This document shows positions 8,259 to 15,266 of a DNA stretch of 36,395 bases, piece by piece. Position numbers and translations under genes: made by a program. The notes beneath the pieces are model-generated. The model had not been told where the DNA came from. It saw only the letters and a list, made by a program, of their open reading frames with translations, and did not search any database. Origin of the DNA: WYZ-LMO2 sp038731605 (GTDB lineage: Archaea > Halobacteriota > Archaeoglobi > Archaeoglobales > Archaeoglobaceae); contig JAVYQP010000009.1 of NCBI GenBank assembly GCA_038731605.1, forward strand, positions 1 through 36,395. The letters are read 5' to 3'. Within the stretch, counting starts at the first letter, position 1. Each line of letters starts with the position of its first letter.

Positions 8259-9124
8259 ATCGTCTCAGCCCTCGCAAGACCACGTGGCTTGAAGATAAGC
8301 ACCAATATTACCACTACAAGCGCAGCCAATAGCATCATCCTCGGGTTTATTGCAAAGCCTGTGACTGCAAAAACGAAGCCAAGGATGTATGAAGCCATAA
8401 TCGTTCCCTTAAGATTTCCAAGTCCTCCGAGAACTGTAGCCAAGATTGCGTACGTGAACAATGGCCAGCCAATGAATGGATTCAGCGCCCAGACTGGGGA
8501 TATGAGCAATATTATGATCCCTGGTGGAATCGAAGCTATGAAAAGGGCAAGAATGAACATCCTGTCAAAGTTGACGCCCATCAGCTTCGATGCAAATGGA
8601 TCCTGGCTTATTGCACGCATTATCAACCCAACCTTGGTCCTCGTTAGGAAGAGCAAATAGATCACGGTGATCGCTATAGCGCTCAAAGCAACGACTGCGA
8701 GTTGCCCTGGAACACTTGCACCAGCCAGTGTCAAAGTTTCCCTTGTAACAGAAGTTGGTAAGTAAACACCGACAATCTCGGGATAAACGAAGTTTACGAA
8801 CTCCTCGATGATTATGAACACTGATAGTAGCGCTGCGAGTAAGTAGTCTTCCATTTGGAGAAACTTCGAGATAACGAGCTTATAGACCGCAACTGTGAAC
8901 AATGCCACCAAAGCAAAGCTTAGAACTATCGATGCGATGAAGTCTGCGCCGACATCTTTCCAGAACATCCATGTTCCGTAAGCTACGATTAGGAAAGTTG
9001 CACCATAGCCGAGGTGGAAAATCCTTAGAACGCCAGTGATGATCGTGAAACCAAGAGCGGTGCCGAGGAAGATTGATCCAAAAATAAACGTGTATAAAAA
9101 AATATATGCCAAAATATCTAACAT
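8252..9124 (-). CDS. livH: ABC transporter permease, branched-chain amino acid type (LivH)
   Basis: A 290-aa integral membrane subunit with about eight hydrophobic segments. It shows the LivH coupling loop TRTKVGLIMRAISQDPFASKLMGVN and the GGLGNLKGTIMASYILG segment near the C-terminus. A Shine-Dalgarno (GAGGTG) lies before the ATG, 12 nt downstream of the binding-protein gene. It heterodimerises with LivM to form the translocation path. Confidence 0.9.
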   Translation of the reverse strand: MLDILAYIFLYTFIFGSIFLGTALGFTIITGVLRIFHLGYGATFLIVAYGTWMFWKDVGADFIASIVLSFALVALFTVAVYKLVISKFLQMEDYLLAALLSVFIIIEEFVNFVYPEIVGVYLPTSVTRETLTLAGASVPGQLAVVALSAIAITVIYLLFLTRTKVGLIMRAISQDPFASKLMGVNFDRMFILALFIASIPPGIIILLISPVWALNPFIGWPLFTYAILATVLGGLGNLKGTIMASYILGFVFAVTGFAINPRMMLLAALVVVILVLIFKPRGLARAETIW

Positions 9125-9135
9125 CTTTCACCTCT

Positions 9136-10599
9136 TTAGCTTGGGCAAATCTTCCTTAGCTCTTCCGGCGACTTGTAGAGCTTAATACTGGATGCTTTTT
9201 GAACTTCTTCATTGAAGTCAACAAGTAGTTCTGGTGGAGTTATCCATGCTGGTTTGCCATTGCACTGGAACTGCGCTACGAGCACGTAGCCTCCTGTGTA
9301 GGAGTGGAAGTTTGGATTCTTGTAACCGAAGAATGCATATTTAGTTGGTACCGAGGTATGCTCAAACTCAAGTTCTTCCATCGCCTTTATCACTTTGTCC
9401 ATGTCAAGGCTACCTGCTTTTTCTATTGCCTCCTTTACTCTGTAAACCTCCGAGTAGTAGTAGTGAACGCTCATATCTACTCCTAATCCAAGAGCGTTGA
9501 GCTTCTTTACGACTTCTTTCGTTTTACTGCTCACAGGTGGAACGTCTGCAGTGTCATAGAGCATCGTTAACACTCCAAGAGCTTTACCGCCTGTTAGCTT
9601 GTAGAAAACACCCCACTGGTTTGGACCGCCGAAGAGAGCGAGCGGAATGTTCTTAGCTCCAGACTCAGCCCATTGCTTTGTCAAGGTTACCGTATCAGTA
9701 TACCAGCTCGAGAGGACGAAGATGTACTGTGCACCTCTTCTTGCGGATTCTTCAAGCATTGGCAGGAAGTCTTTCTGTCCAACCGCTATTGTTGCAACGT
9801 ATACGACTTCGAGTCCGTACTCCTCCTGCACCCAGTCTTTCATCGCTTTGCTACCGATGGTGCCATACGGTGTTGTGAACTCGCAACCTTTCCTTGCGCA
9901 CTCAGTCCATGCGGCGTCTTCAAGCAGTAAAGCTACCCTCTTCACACCTATGGCTTTGGCAATCTCAAAGTATGTCTTGGGGACGTTGTAGTTCAGATCT
10001 GGATCGGGCGGGAGATTTCTAAAGTAGAACTTGTACTTGTCGTAGTTCTGCATAACCTTCATCGTAGTCGCAAATCCAGCCTGCGAGGAGATCACGATGT
10101 GCGGATAGCTCGGATAAAGCCTCGCTCCTTCTTCAATGATCGCATAAGCTTCCTCCGACACACCTTCAAGGAGGACGATCTTGCACTTCTTCTCGACTAC
10201 CGCACTTCTATAAGCTGCGACTGCGAGATCAACCCTTCTCTGCGTATCCTCGTGGAAGAATTCAACTTTTGCACCGAGAATTCCTCCCGCAGCGTTTATC
10301 TCATCGACCGCAACTTTTATTGCTTCAACATCTGCTTTGAAAACTGGGACTCTCGGATCGAAGAGTCCACAGATAACAATCGGTCCTTCGAGTTTCACTG
10401 GCGTTGGCGTCGCTGTGGGCGTTGGTGTGGTTGGTGCTGGTGTTAGTGGTGGTGTTGTTGTGGGAGTTGCTGGTGTTGTAGTCGGTGTTAATGGTGGCGT
10501 TGTTGTTGGTGTGGGCGTCGGTGCTGGTTGCGCACAGCCAAGCAACGCTATTACCACTATTATTATCCCTACAAACCCAATAGCAGTTTTTCGGAACAT
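9136..10599 (-). CDS. ABC transporter substrate-binding lipoprotein (LivK/amide-binding type)
   Basis: A 487-aa extracytoplasmic receptor of the periplasmic-binding-protein type I fold (Leu/Ile/Val-, amide- and urea-binding group). The N-terminus is a lipoprotein signal: hydrophobic residues 7-21 and lipobox ALLGC with C22 as the likely lipid-anchored residue. A low-complexity Thr/Pro linker (about residues 25-67) spaces the domain from the membrane, as is common in archaeal binding proteins. The mature domain begins with IVICGLFDPRVPVFK and has DEINAAGGILGAKVE, typical of the family. First gene of a seven-gene operon with livHMGF and two CoA-transferases. The ligand is unknown and the attached CoA-transferases suggest a carboxylic acid. 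Confidence 0.9.
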   Translation of the reverse strand: MFRKTAIGFVGIIIVVIALLGCAQPAPTPTPTTTPPLTPTTTPATPTTTPPLTPAPTTPTPTATPTPVKLEGPIVICGLFDPRVPVFKADVEAIKVAVDEINAAGGILGAKVEFFHEDTQRRVDLAVAAYRSAVVEKKCKIVLLEGVSEEAYAIIEEGARLYPSYPHIVISSQAGFATTMKVMQNYDKYKFYFRNLPPDPDLNYNVPKTYFEIAKAIGVKRVALLLEDAAWTECARKGCEFTTPYGTIGSKAMKDWVQEEYGLEVVYVATIAVGQKDFLPMLEESARRGAQYIFVLSSWYTDTVTLTKQWAESGAKNIPLALFGGPNQWGVFYKLTGGKALGVLTMLYDTADVPPVSSKTKEVVKKLNALGLGVDMSVHYYYSEVYRVKEAIEKAGSLDMDKVIKAMEELEFEHTSVPTKYAFFGYKNPNFHSYTGGYVLVAQFQCNGKPAWITPPELLVDFNEEVQKASSIKLYKSPEELRKICPS

Positions 10600-10620
10600 A
10601 ATCGCTATAGATCAATCTCA

Positions 10621-10630
10621 ATATTTAAAC
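10621..10630 (-). promoter_or_regulatory. TATA box for the transporter/CoA-transferase operon
   Basis: GTTTAAATAT on the minus strand, centred about 26 nt before the ATG at 10599, so the message is predicted to be leaderless. It is the only promoter-like element seen for the seven contiguous genes to 3251. Confidence 0.6.
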
Positions 10631-10680
10631 CTTTTCCTCAAATTTTTCTCACTTCACGAAAAAATTCAAAGCACGTAATT

Positions 10681-10688
10681 CTTATAAA
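10681..10688 (+). promoter_or_regulatory. TATA box for ccmEF
   Basis: CTTATAAA centred about 25 nt before the ATG at 10709, predicting a leaderless transcript. It lies back to back with the transporter operon promoter. Confidence 0.6.
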
Positions 10689-10708
10689 CAAGCCCAGCAA
10701 CGCTGAAC

Positions 10709-11035
10709 ATGGTCAAAAAGGTCTTCATCGCGTTCTTAGCCTTCATAGCACTCGCAATTTTCACTCTTTATCATAGCTCATCTTCTTCGCTGTCTCCAAG
10801 CGATCTCGTAAAGATCGCAAAAGCCGAGAACGTCGTTGTTCAAGGTAAGGTCGAGAATGTTACACGAAACAGCGAGTATACGATCTTCTACATCTCCGAC
10901 GGTGTAAGCAAAGTGAAGGCGATTTACAAAGGCGAAGTTACGTCGAGCGAGGTAATCGCAACCGGGAATTGGGAGAACGGAGTCCTTTATGTCAGGGAGA
11001 TTTTAGGCAAGTGCCACACGGAATACGGTGGTTGA
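10709..11035 (+). CDS. ccmE: Cytochrome c maturation heme chaperone CcmE, CxxxY variant
   Basis: A 108-aa protein with one N-terminal membrane anchor (residues 4-21) and an extracytoplasmic OB-fold, shorter than bacterial CcmE. It carries heme from the Ccm transporter to the ligation machinery. The fold is recognisable in VVVQGKVENV, FYISDGVSKVKAIYKGE and the C-terminal EILGKCHTEY. In bacterial CcmE the heme-attaching residue is His in HxxxY. Here the aligned position is C102 (C102-x3-Y106), with a His next to it. A CxxxY CcmE is known from archaea and some bacteria as a variant System I. The gene ends one base before the ccmF GTG start. Confidence 0.83.
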   Translation: MVKKVFIAFLAFIALAIFTLYHSSSSSLSPSDLVKIAKAENVVVQGKVENVTRNSEYTIFYISDGVSKVKAIYKGEVTSSEVIATGNWENGVLYVREILGKCHTEYGG

Positions 11036-12517
11036 GTGATCGGCTTAGCTCTCCTTTCTTTATCGGCAATATTTGCGGTCTTCTCCTCTATCCTTTTCTT
11101 CCGATCAATCAAAAATCTAAGATTTGCGACGATCGCTGAGATTCTCTTGTATGCTTCGCTCTCCTTCTGCGTAGCCTCGATTTTGCTCCTCCTCCACTAC
11201 TTTTTAACAGACGATTTCTCGATTCGCTACGTTTACTTGAACTCCCAGCGGGAAATGGGTGTTTGGCTCAAGATCTGCGCACTATGGTCTGGGAAAGAGG
11301 GGTCGCTTTTGTTCTGGAACTTCGCCAATTTGCTCGTAGCTTCGGTATTCGTGAACCATGGGGCCAAAGATGCAAGGAAGGCAAAGGCCATGGCGATTTT
11401 AACCGCTTTTGTATCCGCGATTCTCGTAATCGGCGTTTTTGCAAATCCATTCGAGCAAATGCAAATAAAGCATTTCAACGGAGTTGGAATGAATCCCATA
11501 TTAAGGACTCCGGAAATGGCTTTCCATCCGCCGATCGTATTCTTTGGATACGCAGTCGTGGCAATTCTTTACTCTTCGCACCTTGCGGGCATTCAGAGTC
11601 GTGGAGTTGCGAGAGTTGCCTGGGTTCTATTGACGATAGGCATTGTTCTTGGAGGCTTCTGGGCTTATCGAACTCTTGGCTGGGGAGGATTTTGGGGATG
11701 GGATCCAGTTGAGAACTCTTCTCTTTTACCATGGCTTGCAGTAACCGCCTACTTCCATACTAAGAAGGGAAAAGAGTTCTTTGCCTATCTTTCGCTTATA
11801 TTCGTTGTTTTCACCGCATTCGTAACAAGGAGCGGAGTTCTTAGCTCAGTTCACAGCTTTGGTGAAGATCCACTGGGTTTCGCTTACCTTGCTATGATCT
11901 TTGCCTTGGCGATTCCAATTGCGAAGAGATGGAAAATCGAAGATTTCTGCTACTCTTCAATTATCTTCTCAGCGATGATCCTCGTCGTCTTGCTTGGAAC
12001 GGTGACGAACTTGTTCAGAAACGTCGACCGAAGCTATTACTTGATCACCTTTGTTCCGCTGTTTTTAATAGCAGTCCTTTGGATACTCTACCGAATCAAA
12101 GAGTCTAGAAGAAAGCTCATCCACATCGGTGTTATTCTTCTTTTCTTAGGATCGACTTCCGTTTGGTTCTTTGAGCAAAAAGAGGTTGTTTCACTCAATC
12201 CCGAAGGCAAGGCTTTTGATGTCGAGCTCTTATACTCAGGATCAAAGAGCTTTTTGGATGCGGAAAAACTCGTTTTGAAGGTCAAGATTCTCAGCAACGT
12301 CGGAATATTCGAGCCAGAGATCCACTTCTACGACAACTGGGGGCAGGTTAGAAAGGTTTCGATAGTGAGCACGCCACTTTTGGACTACTACCTCGCCTTG
12401 ATCTCGACAAGCGAGAATTCAGCAACCGTCGAATTCTACATAGTCCCAATGATTTCCCTCGTATGGCTTGGAAGTGCGCTGATGATCCTTGGAGTGATTT
12501 TAAGGCTGAGAAAATGA
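11036..12517 (+). CDS. ccmF: Heme lyase subunit CcmF (cytochrome c biogenesis)
   Basis: A 493-aa polytopic membrane protein (about 12 or more hydrophobic segments), shorter than typical bacterial CcmF. The tryptophan-rich heme-handling motif WGGFWGWDPVENSSLLPWL is at about residues 215-233, and conserved flanking residues include KEGSLLFWNF and AFHPPIVFFGY. CcmF receives heme from CcmE and attaches it to CxxCH motifs outside the membrane. The start is GTG directly after the ccmE stop. The other system I genes (ccmA, B, C) are not in this window. The 3' end overlaps the convergent XTPase gene by 18 nt. Confidence 0.9.
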   Translation: MIGLALLSLSAIFAVFSSILFFRSIKNLRFATIAEILLYASLSFCVASILLLLHYFLTDDFSIRYVYLNSQREMGVWLKICALWSGKEGSLLFWNFANLLVASVFVNHGAKDARKAKAMAILTAFVSAILVIGVFANPFEQMQIKHFNGVGMNPILRTPEMAFHPPIVFFGYAVVAILYSSHLAGIQSRGVARVAWVLLTIGIVLGGFWAYRTLGWGGFWGWDPVENSSLLPWLAVTAYFHTKKGKEFFAYLSLIFVVFTAFVTRSGVLSSVHSFGEDPLGFAYLAMIFALAIPIAKRWKIEDFCYSSIIFSAMILVVLLGTVTNLFRNVDRSYYLITFVPLFLIAVLWILYRIKESRRKLIHIGVILLFLGSTSVWFFEQKEVVSLNPEGKAFDVELLYSGSKSFLDAEKLVLKVKILSNVGIFEPEIHFYDNWGQVRKVSIVSTPLLDYYLALISTSENSATVEFYIVPMISLVWLGSALMILGVILRLRK

Positions 12518-13048
12518 AGTCTTTGCCCACGAAAAGAACTTTTCGAGTGCCTTCCTTCTATGCGAGAATAGGTTCTTCTCTTCCCCCATCTCGGCGAAGG
12601 TTTTGTTCCCGTAGAGGAATATTGGATCGAACCCAAAACCCTTTTCCCCCCTTATTTCGGTGGAGATTTCGCCATAAACGACTCCTTCGAACGTTCTGAT
12701 CTCTCTTCCATCGCAAAATGCTACAACTGCCTTGAAGTAAGCTTTTCTGTTCTCGACGCCTTCCATGAGCTTAAGTATCCCCCTGTTCCCGATCGTCTTG
12801 AACACATAACTCGAGTACGGGCCGGGAAATCCGTTTAGCGCTTCGATGAAAAGCCCGCTGTCCTCGATGAAGAAGGGTTTGCCTATTTCCTTCGAAAGGA
12901 TTTTTGCGCTCTTTACAGCGATTTCTTCAAGATCTTTTCCCTGCGGTTCCTCGTATTCCATTTTAAGCCACTCGATCTCTATGGAGAACTTTCTCGCTAT
13001 TTCCCTCGCTTCCCTGAACTTTCCCTCGTTTGAAGTTATGAAAAGCAT
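12500..13048 (-). CDS. XTP/dITP diphosphatase (HAM1/RdgB family)
   Basis: Hydrolyses non-canonical purine nucleoside triphosphates (XTP, dITP) to monophosphates, cleaning the nucleotide pool. The 182-aa length is normal. Motifs: SNEGKFREA at 6-14 (substrate/triphosphate loop), FIEDSGLFIEALNGFPGPYS (catalytic acidic region, about 60-79), GFGFDPIF and SHRRKAL at the C-terminus. A TATA element (TTTTAAAAG, minus strand) lies at 13067-13075, about 23 nt before the ATG. The 3' end converges on ccmF. Confidence 0.92.
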   Translation of the reverse strand: MLFITSNEGKFREAREIARKFSIEIEWLKMEYEEPQGKDLEEIAVKSAKILSKEIGKPFFIEDSGLFIEALNGFPGPYSSYVFKTIGNRGILKLMEGVENRKAYFKAVVAFCDGREIRTFEGVVYGEISTEIRGEKGFGFDPIFLYGNKTFAEMGEEKNLFSHRRKALEKFFSWAKTSFSQP

Positions 13049-13066
13049 AAAGCCGATGTGTGAGAG

Positions 13067-13109
13067 CTTTTAAAATTTTTCCCAAACGCTTTTTGGACAA
13101 CCTTTTAAA
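13067..13109. promoter_or_regulatory. Divergent promoter pair (XTPase and PUA-protein genes)
   Basis: Two TATA elements stand back to back. TTTTAAAAG (13067-13075, minus) serves the XTPase gene and CTTTTAAA (13102-13109, plus) serves the PUA gene. Each is about 25 nt before its start codon. Confidence 0.5.
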
Positions 13110-13129
13110 GTCGCATCAGAATTTTCAAC

Positions 13130-13606
13130 GTGCAGAGGAAAAAGTTAAGGAAAAAGGAGTCGAAGGAAATCTCGAGACTCGTGCAAGAGACCGCAGGCGT
13201 AGCGATCGAGGGAGAAATGGAAGCCCTCGACTTCGGGGAGATAAGGATCATCTTGGTGAACGGCGAGCCGTTGCTCATGGAGTTCCAAGAGAGATACTAC
13301 GTTTCGGTTTACGGTGCGATAAAGTTGAAGCCCGAGAAGTTCAAAATTGTCGTAGATTCCGGAGCGATGGAGTTTATAATGAACGGAGCAGACGTGATGA
13401 AGCCCGGGATTGTGAGTGCAGATCCAAGGATAAAGGAGAACGATTTTGTCTATGTCACAGTTGAACCAAAAGACGTTCCGATCGCAGTTGGGATTGCGTT
13501 GTGCAACGCAGAGGATATGAAGGGCAAGGGGAAAGCGGTTAAGAACTTGCACCACGTTAAAGACAAGATATGGAGGGATCTCGTTGAACGCAAACTTATA
13601 CTTTGA
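13130..13606 (+). CDS. PUA-domain RNA-binding protein (archaeal MCT-1/Tma20-like)
   Basis: A 158-aa protein with a basic N-terminus (QRKKLRKKESKEI) followed by a small alpha/beta domain and a C-terminal PUA domain. The PUA hallmark is FIMNGADVMKPGIV (about 82-95), with DFVYVTVEPKDVPIAVGIALCN completing it. PUA domains bind structured RNA. This archaeal group resembles eukaryotic MCT-1/Tma20, linked to ribosome function, but the cellular role in archaea is not established. The start is GTG at 13130, about 25 nt after a TATA box. The next gene begins inside its last 23 nt. Confidence 0.8.
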   Translation: MQRKKLRKKESKEISRLVQETAGVAIEGEMEALDFGEIRIILVNGEPLLMEFQERYYVSVYGAIKLKPEKFKIVVDSGAMEFIMNGADVMKPGIVSADPRIKENDFVYVTVEPKDVPIAVGIALCNAEDMKGKGKAVKNLHHVKDKIWRDLVERKLIL

Positions 13607-14171
13607 TCGGATCGATTTTTACGCTTACTTGCCAAAAAAGGACTGCTTAGAGTGTGGACACACATGCAAGGAGTTTGCAGATTTAATGAAGCAAGGTGAA
13701 AAGGCGGAGAAGTGCCCTTATTTAACGCAGAAAGAGGTCGAATACCTCAACTTAGCGATCGAAGCAAAGGATTTTCTCAAGGTTCCAATATATTCGAGCA
13801 CTATAAAAACGAAAACTGGGCTTGTTTTCAGCAACGAAAAGGCTGTGACACTTGTAACTGCAAATTATCCCTATACGCAAGCAGTGATCGCAGAAGTCAT
13901 GCTGAGAGCCAAAATCGATTTCAACATGCTCATAATCGACACAGAGGGCTACTCAGTTGACATGGCTGTTTACTTGGGGCTTTTCAATGCAAAGAGAGTA
14001 GAGGAGCAAATAGCGGAGCTTGAAAAGGTCGACAAGAGAAAGATAGTTATTCCCGGGCTTGCAGAAAAAGCAAAGAAGGAGATCGAAGATCTCATCGGCT
14101 TCGCAATCCTCGGACCTATTTGCTGTGCAGAACTTCCGATCTTCTTGCTCAAGAATGGGCTCTTGCGATAA
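13584..14171 (+). CDS. Small corrinoid/iron-sulfur protein related to the acetyl-CoA synthase gamma subunit
   Basis: A 195-aa protein that reads as two ends of CdhE/AcsC joined together. Residues 13-47 form the N-terminal [4Fe-4S] module: AYLPKKDCLECGHTCKEFA followed by CPYL, with cysteines C21, C24, C28, C44 (one residue shorter between the second and third Cys than usual). Residues 85-190 resemble the C-terminal corrinoid-binding domain of CdhE: VTLVTANYPYTQAVIAEV, LIIDTEGYSVDMAVYLG, RKIVIPGLAEKAKKEIED and GFAILGP. The central TIM barrel of about 250 residues is missing. Start is TTG, overlapping the PUA gene. A role in methyl or corrinoid transfer, or in reductive activation, is inference. 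Confidence 0.65.
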   Translation: MNANLYFDRIDFYAYLPKKDCLECGHTCKEFADLMKQGEKAEKCPYLTQKEVEYLNLAIEAKDFLKVPIYSSTIKTKTGLVFSNEKAVTLVTANYPYTQAVIAEVMLRAKIDFNMLIIDTEGYSVDMAVYLGLFNAKRVEEQIAELEKVDKRKIVIPGLAEKAKKEIEDLIGFAILGPICCAELPIFLLKNGLLR

Positions 14172-14182
14172 GATTTAAATCT
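14171..14182 (+). promoter_or_regulatory. Palindromic TATA element before the Lrp/AsnC-type gene
   Basis: AGATTTAAATCT is a perfect 12-bp palindrome that contains the likely TATA box (TTTAAAT) about 24 nt before the ATG at 14200. It could simply be a TATA box or could also serve as a regulator half-site. Confidence 0.45.
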
Positions 14183-14199
14183 TAGCGAGAACATATTTT

Positions 14200-14433
14200 A
14201 TGGCACTTGGCTTTGTTCTTATAAAAGTCGCTCCAGGGAAAGAAAAGAGGGTCTACGATAGAATAGCGAGCCTTAAGGAGGTCGAGGAGCTCTATCCGCT
14301 TTTCGGAGAATACGATCTAATCGCAAAAGTCGTTGTGAAAGACTTCGAGGAGCTGAGCGAGGTTGTGGTGAACAAGATTCGGAGCATAGAGGGAGTTGTT
14401 GAGACTAAAACGCTGACGGGTGCTAAGTTCTGA
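14200..14433 (+). CDS. Stand-alone Lrp/AsnC effector-binding (RAM) domain protein
   Basis: A 77-aa protein consisting only of the ligand-binding domain of Lrp/AsnC regulators: GFVLIKVAPGKEKRVYDRI, then EVEELYPLFGEYDLIAKV and IRSIEGVVETKTLTG. It has no helix-turn-helix, so it cannot bind DNA as an Lrp monomer does. Such SARD/RAM proteins form beta-barrel oligomers that bind amino acids and may modulate full-length Lrp partners. It is coupled to the following ACT-domain gene by a TGATG overlap, so two small-molecule sensing domains are co-expressed. Confidence 0.88.
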   Translation: MALGFVLIKVAPGKEKRVYDRIASLKEVEELYPLFGEYDLIAKVVVKDFEELSEVVVNKIRSIEGVVETKTLTGAKF

Positions 14434-15092
14434 TGATCCGTGGTCTAAGGATAATTGCGGAAAACAAAGTTGGCGTTTTGAGAGATCTTACTAAGATAAT
14501 CGCAGACGAAGGGGGGAACATACAATACGCTCAAAGCTTCCCGATTCGCTTCGGCGAGCACAGCGGAAAGGCTTTGGTTTACTTTGAGATCGAAGACGGG
14601 AACTTTGAGCAAATGCTTGAAAAGATCAAGAAGCTCGAGTTTGTTCTCGAAGTTGAAGAAGAGAAACCGTTCGAGCAAGTTTACGGGAAGAGAGTCATAA
14701 TACTCGGCGGTGGTGCGCTCGTTTCTCAGGTTGCGATTGGAGCGATTAGCGAAGCGGATCGCCATAATCTGCGTGGAGAGCGAATAAGCGTTGACACAAT
14801 GCCAATAGTTGGCGAAGAAGAGATTGCGGAAGCAGTAAAAGCGGTTGCAAGGCTTCACAGGGCAGAAGTGCTCGTCCTTGCGGGTGGCTTAATGGGTGGA
14901 AAGATTGCCGAAGAGGTGAAGAAGCTTAGGAAGAAGGGAATAAGGGTTATCTCGCTCAACATGTTCGGCAGTGTTCCGGACGTCAGCGACGTCGTTATAA
15001 GTGACCCCGTGATGGCGGGAACGATTGCGGTGATGCACATAAGCGAGAGGGCGAAGTTTGACCTTGAAAAGGTAAAGGGGAGGAGAGTTTAG
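14433..15092 (+). CDS. ACT-domain protein with DUF5612-like C-terminal domain
   Basis: A 219-aa protein. Residues 1-75 are an ACT domain (LRIIAENKVGVLRDLTKIIADEGGNI). Residues 88-215 form an alpha/beta domain with a nucleotide-fold-like start (KRVIILGGGALVSQVAIGAI) and a second glycine-rich strand-loop (VLVLAGGLMGGKIAEEV). This architecture is seen in archaeal proteins annotated as ACT plus DUF5612. No reaction is known. Overlapped by the RAM-domain gene, which suggests a shared amino-acid-sensing role. Confidence 0.7.
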   Translation: MIRGLRIIAENKVGVLRDLTKIIADEGGNIQYAQSFPIRFGEHSGKALVYFEIEDGNFEQMLEKIKKLEFVLEVEEEKPFEQVYGKRVIILGGGALVSQVAIGAISEADRHNLRGERISVDTMPIVGEEEIAEAVKAVARLHRAEVLVLAGGLMGGKIAEEVKKLRKKGIRVISLNMFGSVPDVSDVVISDPVMAGTIAVMHISERAKFDLEKVKGRRV

Positions 15093-15104
15093 CGACGGGA
15101 AAGG

Positions 15105-15112
15105 ATTTATAC
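15105..15112 (+). promoter_or_regulatory. TATA box for tRNA-His
   Basis: ATTTATAC centred about 26 nt before the 5' end of the tRNA, the standard archaeal spacing. Confidence 0.6.
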
Positions 15113-15134
15113 CGCATGCTTTCAAAAAGCTTAT

Positions 15135-15207
15135 GGCCCGGATGGGGTAGCGGATATCCTCTGGGACTGTGGATCCCAGGAGGCGGGTTCGAATCCCGCT
15201 CCGGGCC
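15135..15207 (+). tRNA. tRNA-His (anticodon GUG)
   Basis: A full cloverleaf can be drawn. The acceptor stem GCCCGGA (15136-15142) pairs with TCCGGGC (15200-15206). The anticodon stem TGGGA (15162-15166) pairs with TCCCA, and the loop CTGTGGA carries anticodon GTG at 15169-15171. The T arm GCGGG-TTCGAAT-CCCGC is at 15183-15199. An extra G at 15135 pairs with C73 at 15207, which is the G-1:C73 identity element of tRNA-His and is encoded in the gene here. There is no intron and no encoded CCA. Confidence 0.96.
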
Positions 15208-15235
15208 CTTAATGCTGAAAAAGTTGAAGGTTAAA

Positions 15236-15242
15236 TTTATAT
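15236..15242 (+). promoter_or_regulatory. TATA box for the rpo7 cluster
   Basis: TTTATAT centred about 28 nt before the rpo7 ATG at 15267. Probable promoter of the run of genes to kae1. Confidence 0.55.
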
Positions 15243-15266
15243 CCCCGATAACAACAGGGTAGCGTT

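Noticed and set aside
7324..8283. 319-codon minus-strand frame overlapping livM
   Set aside because: It runs in another frame of livM, is rich in Arg, His and Ser, and lacks any motif. livM shows clear permease features.
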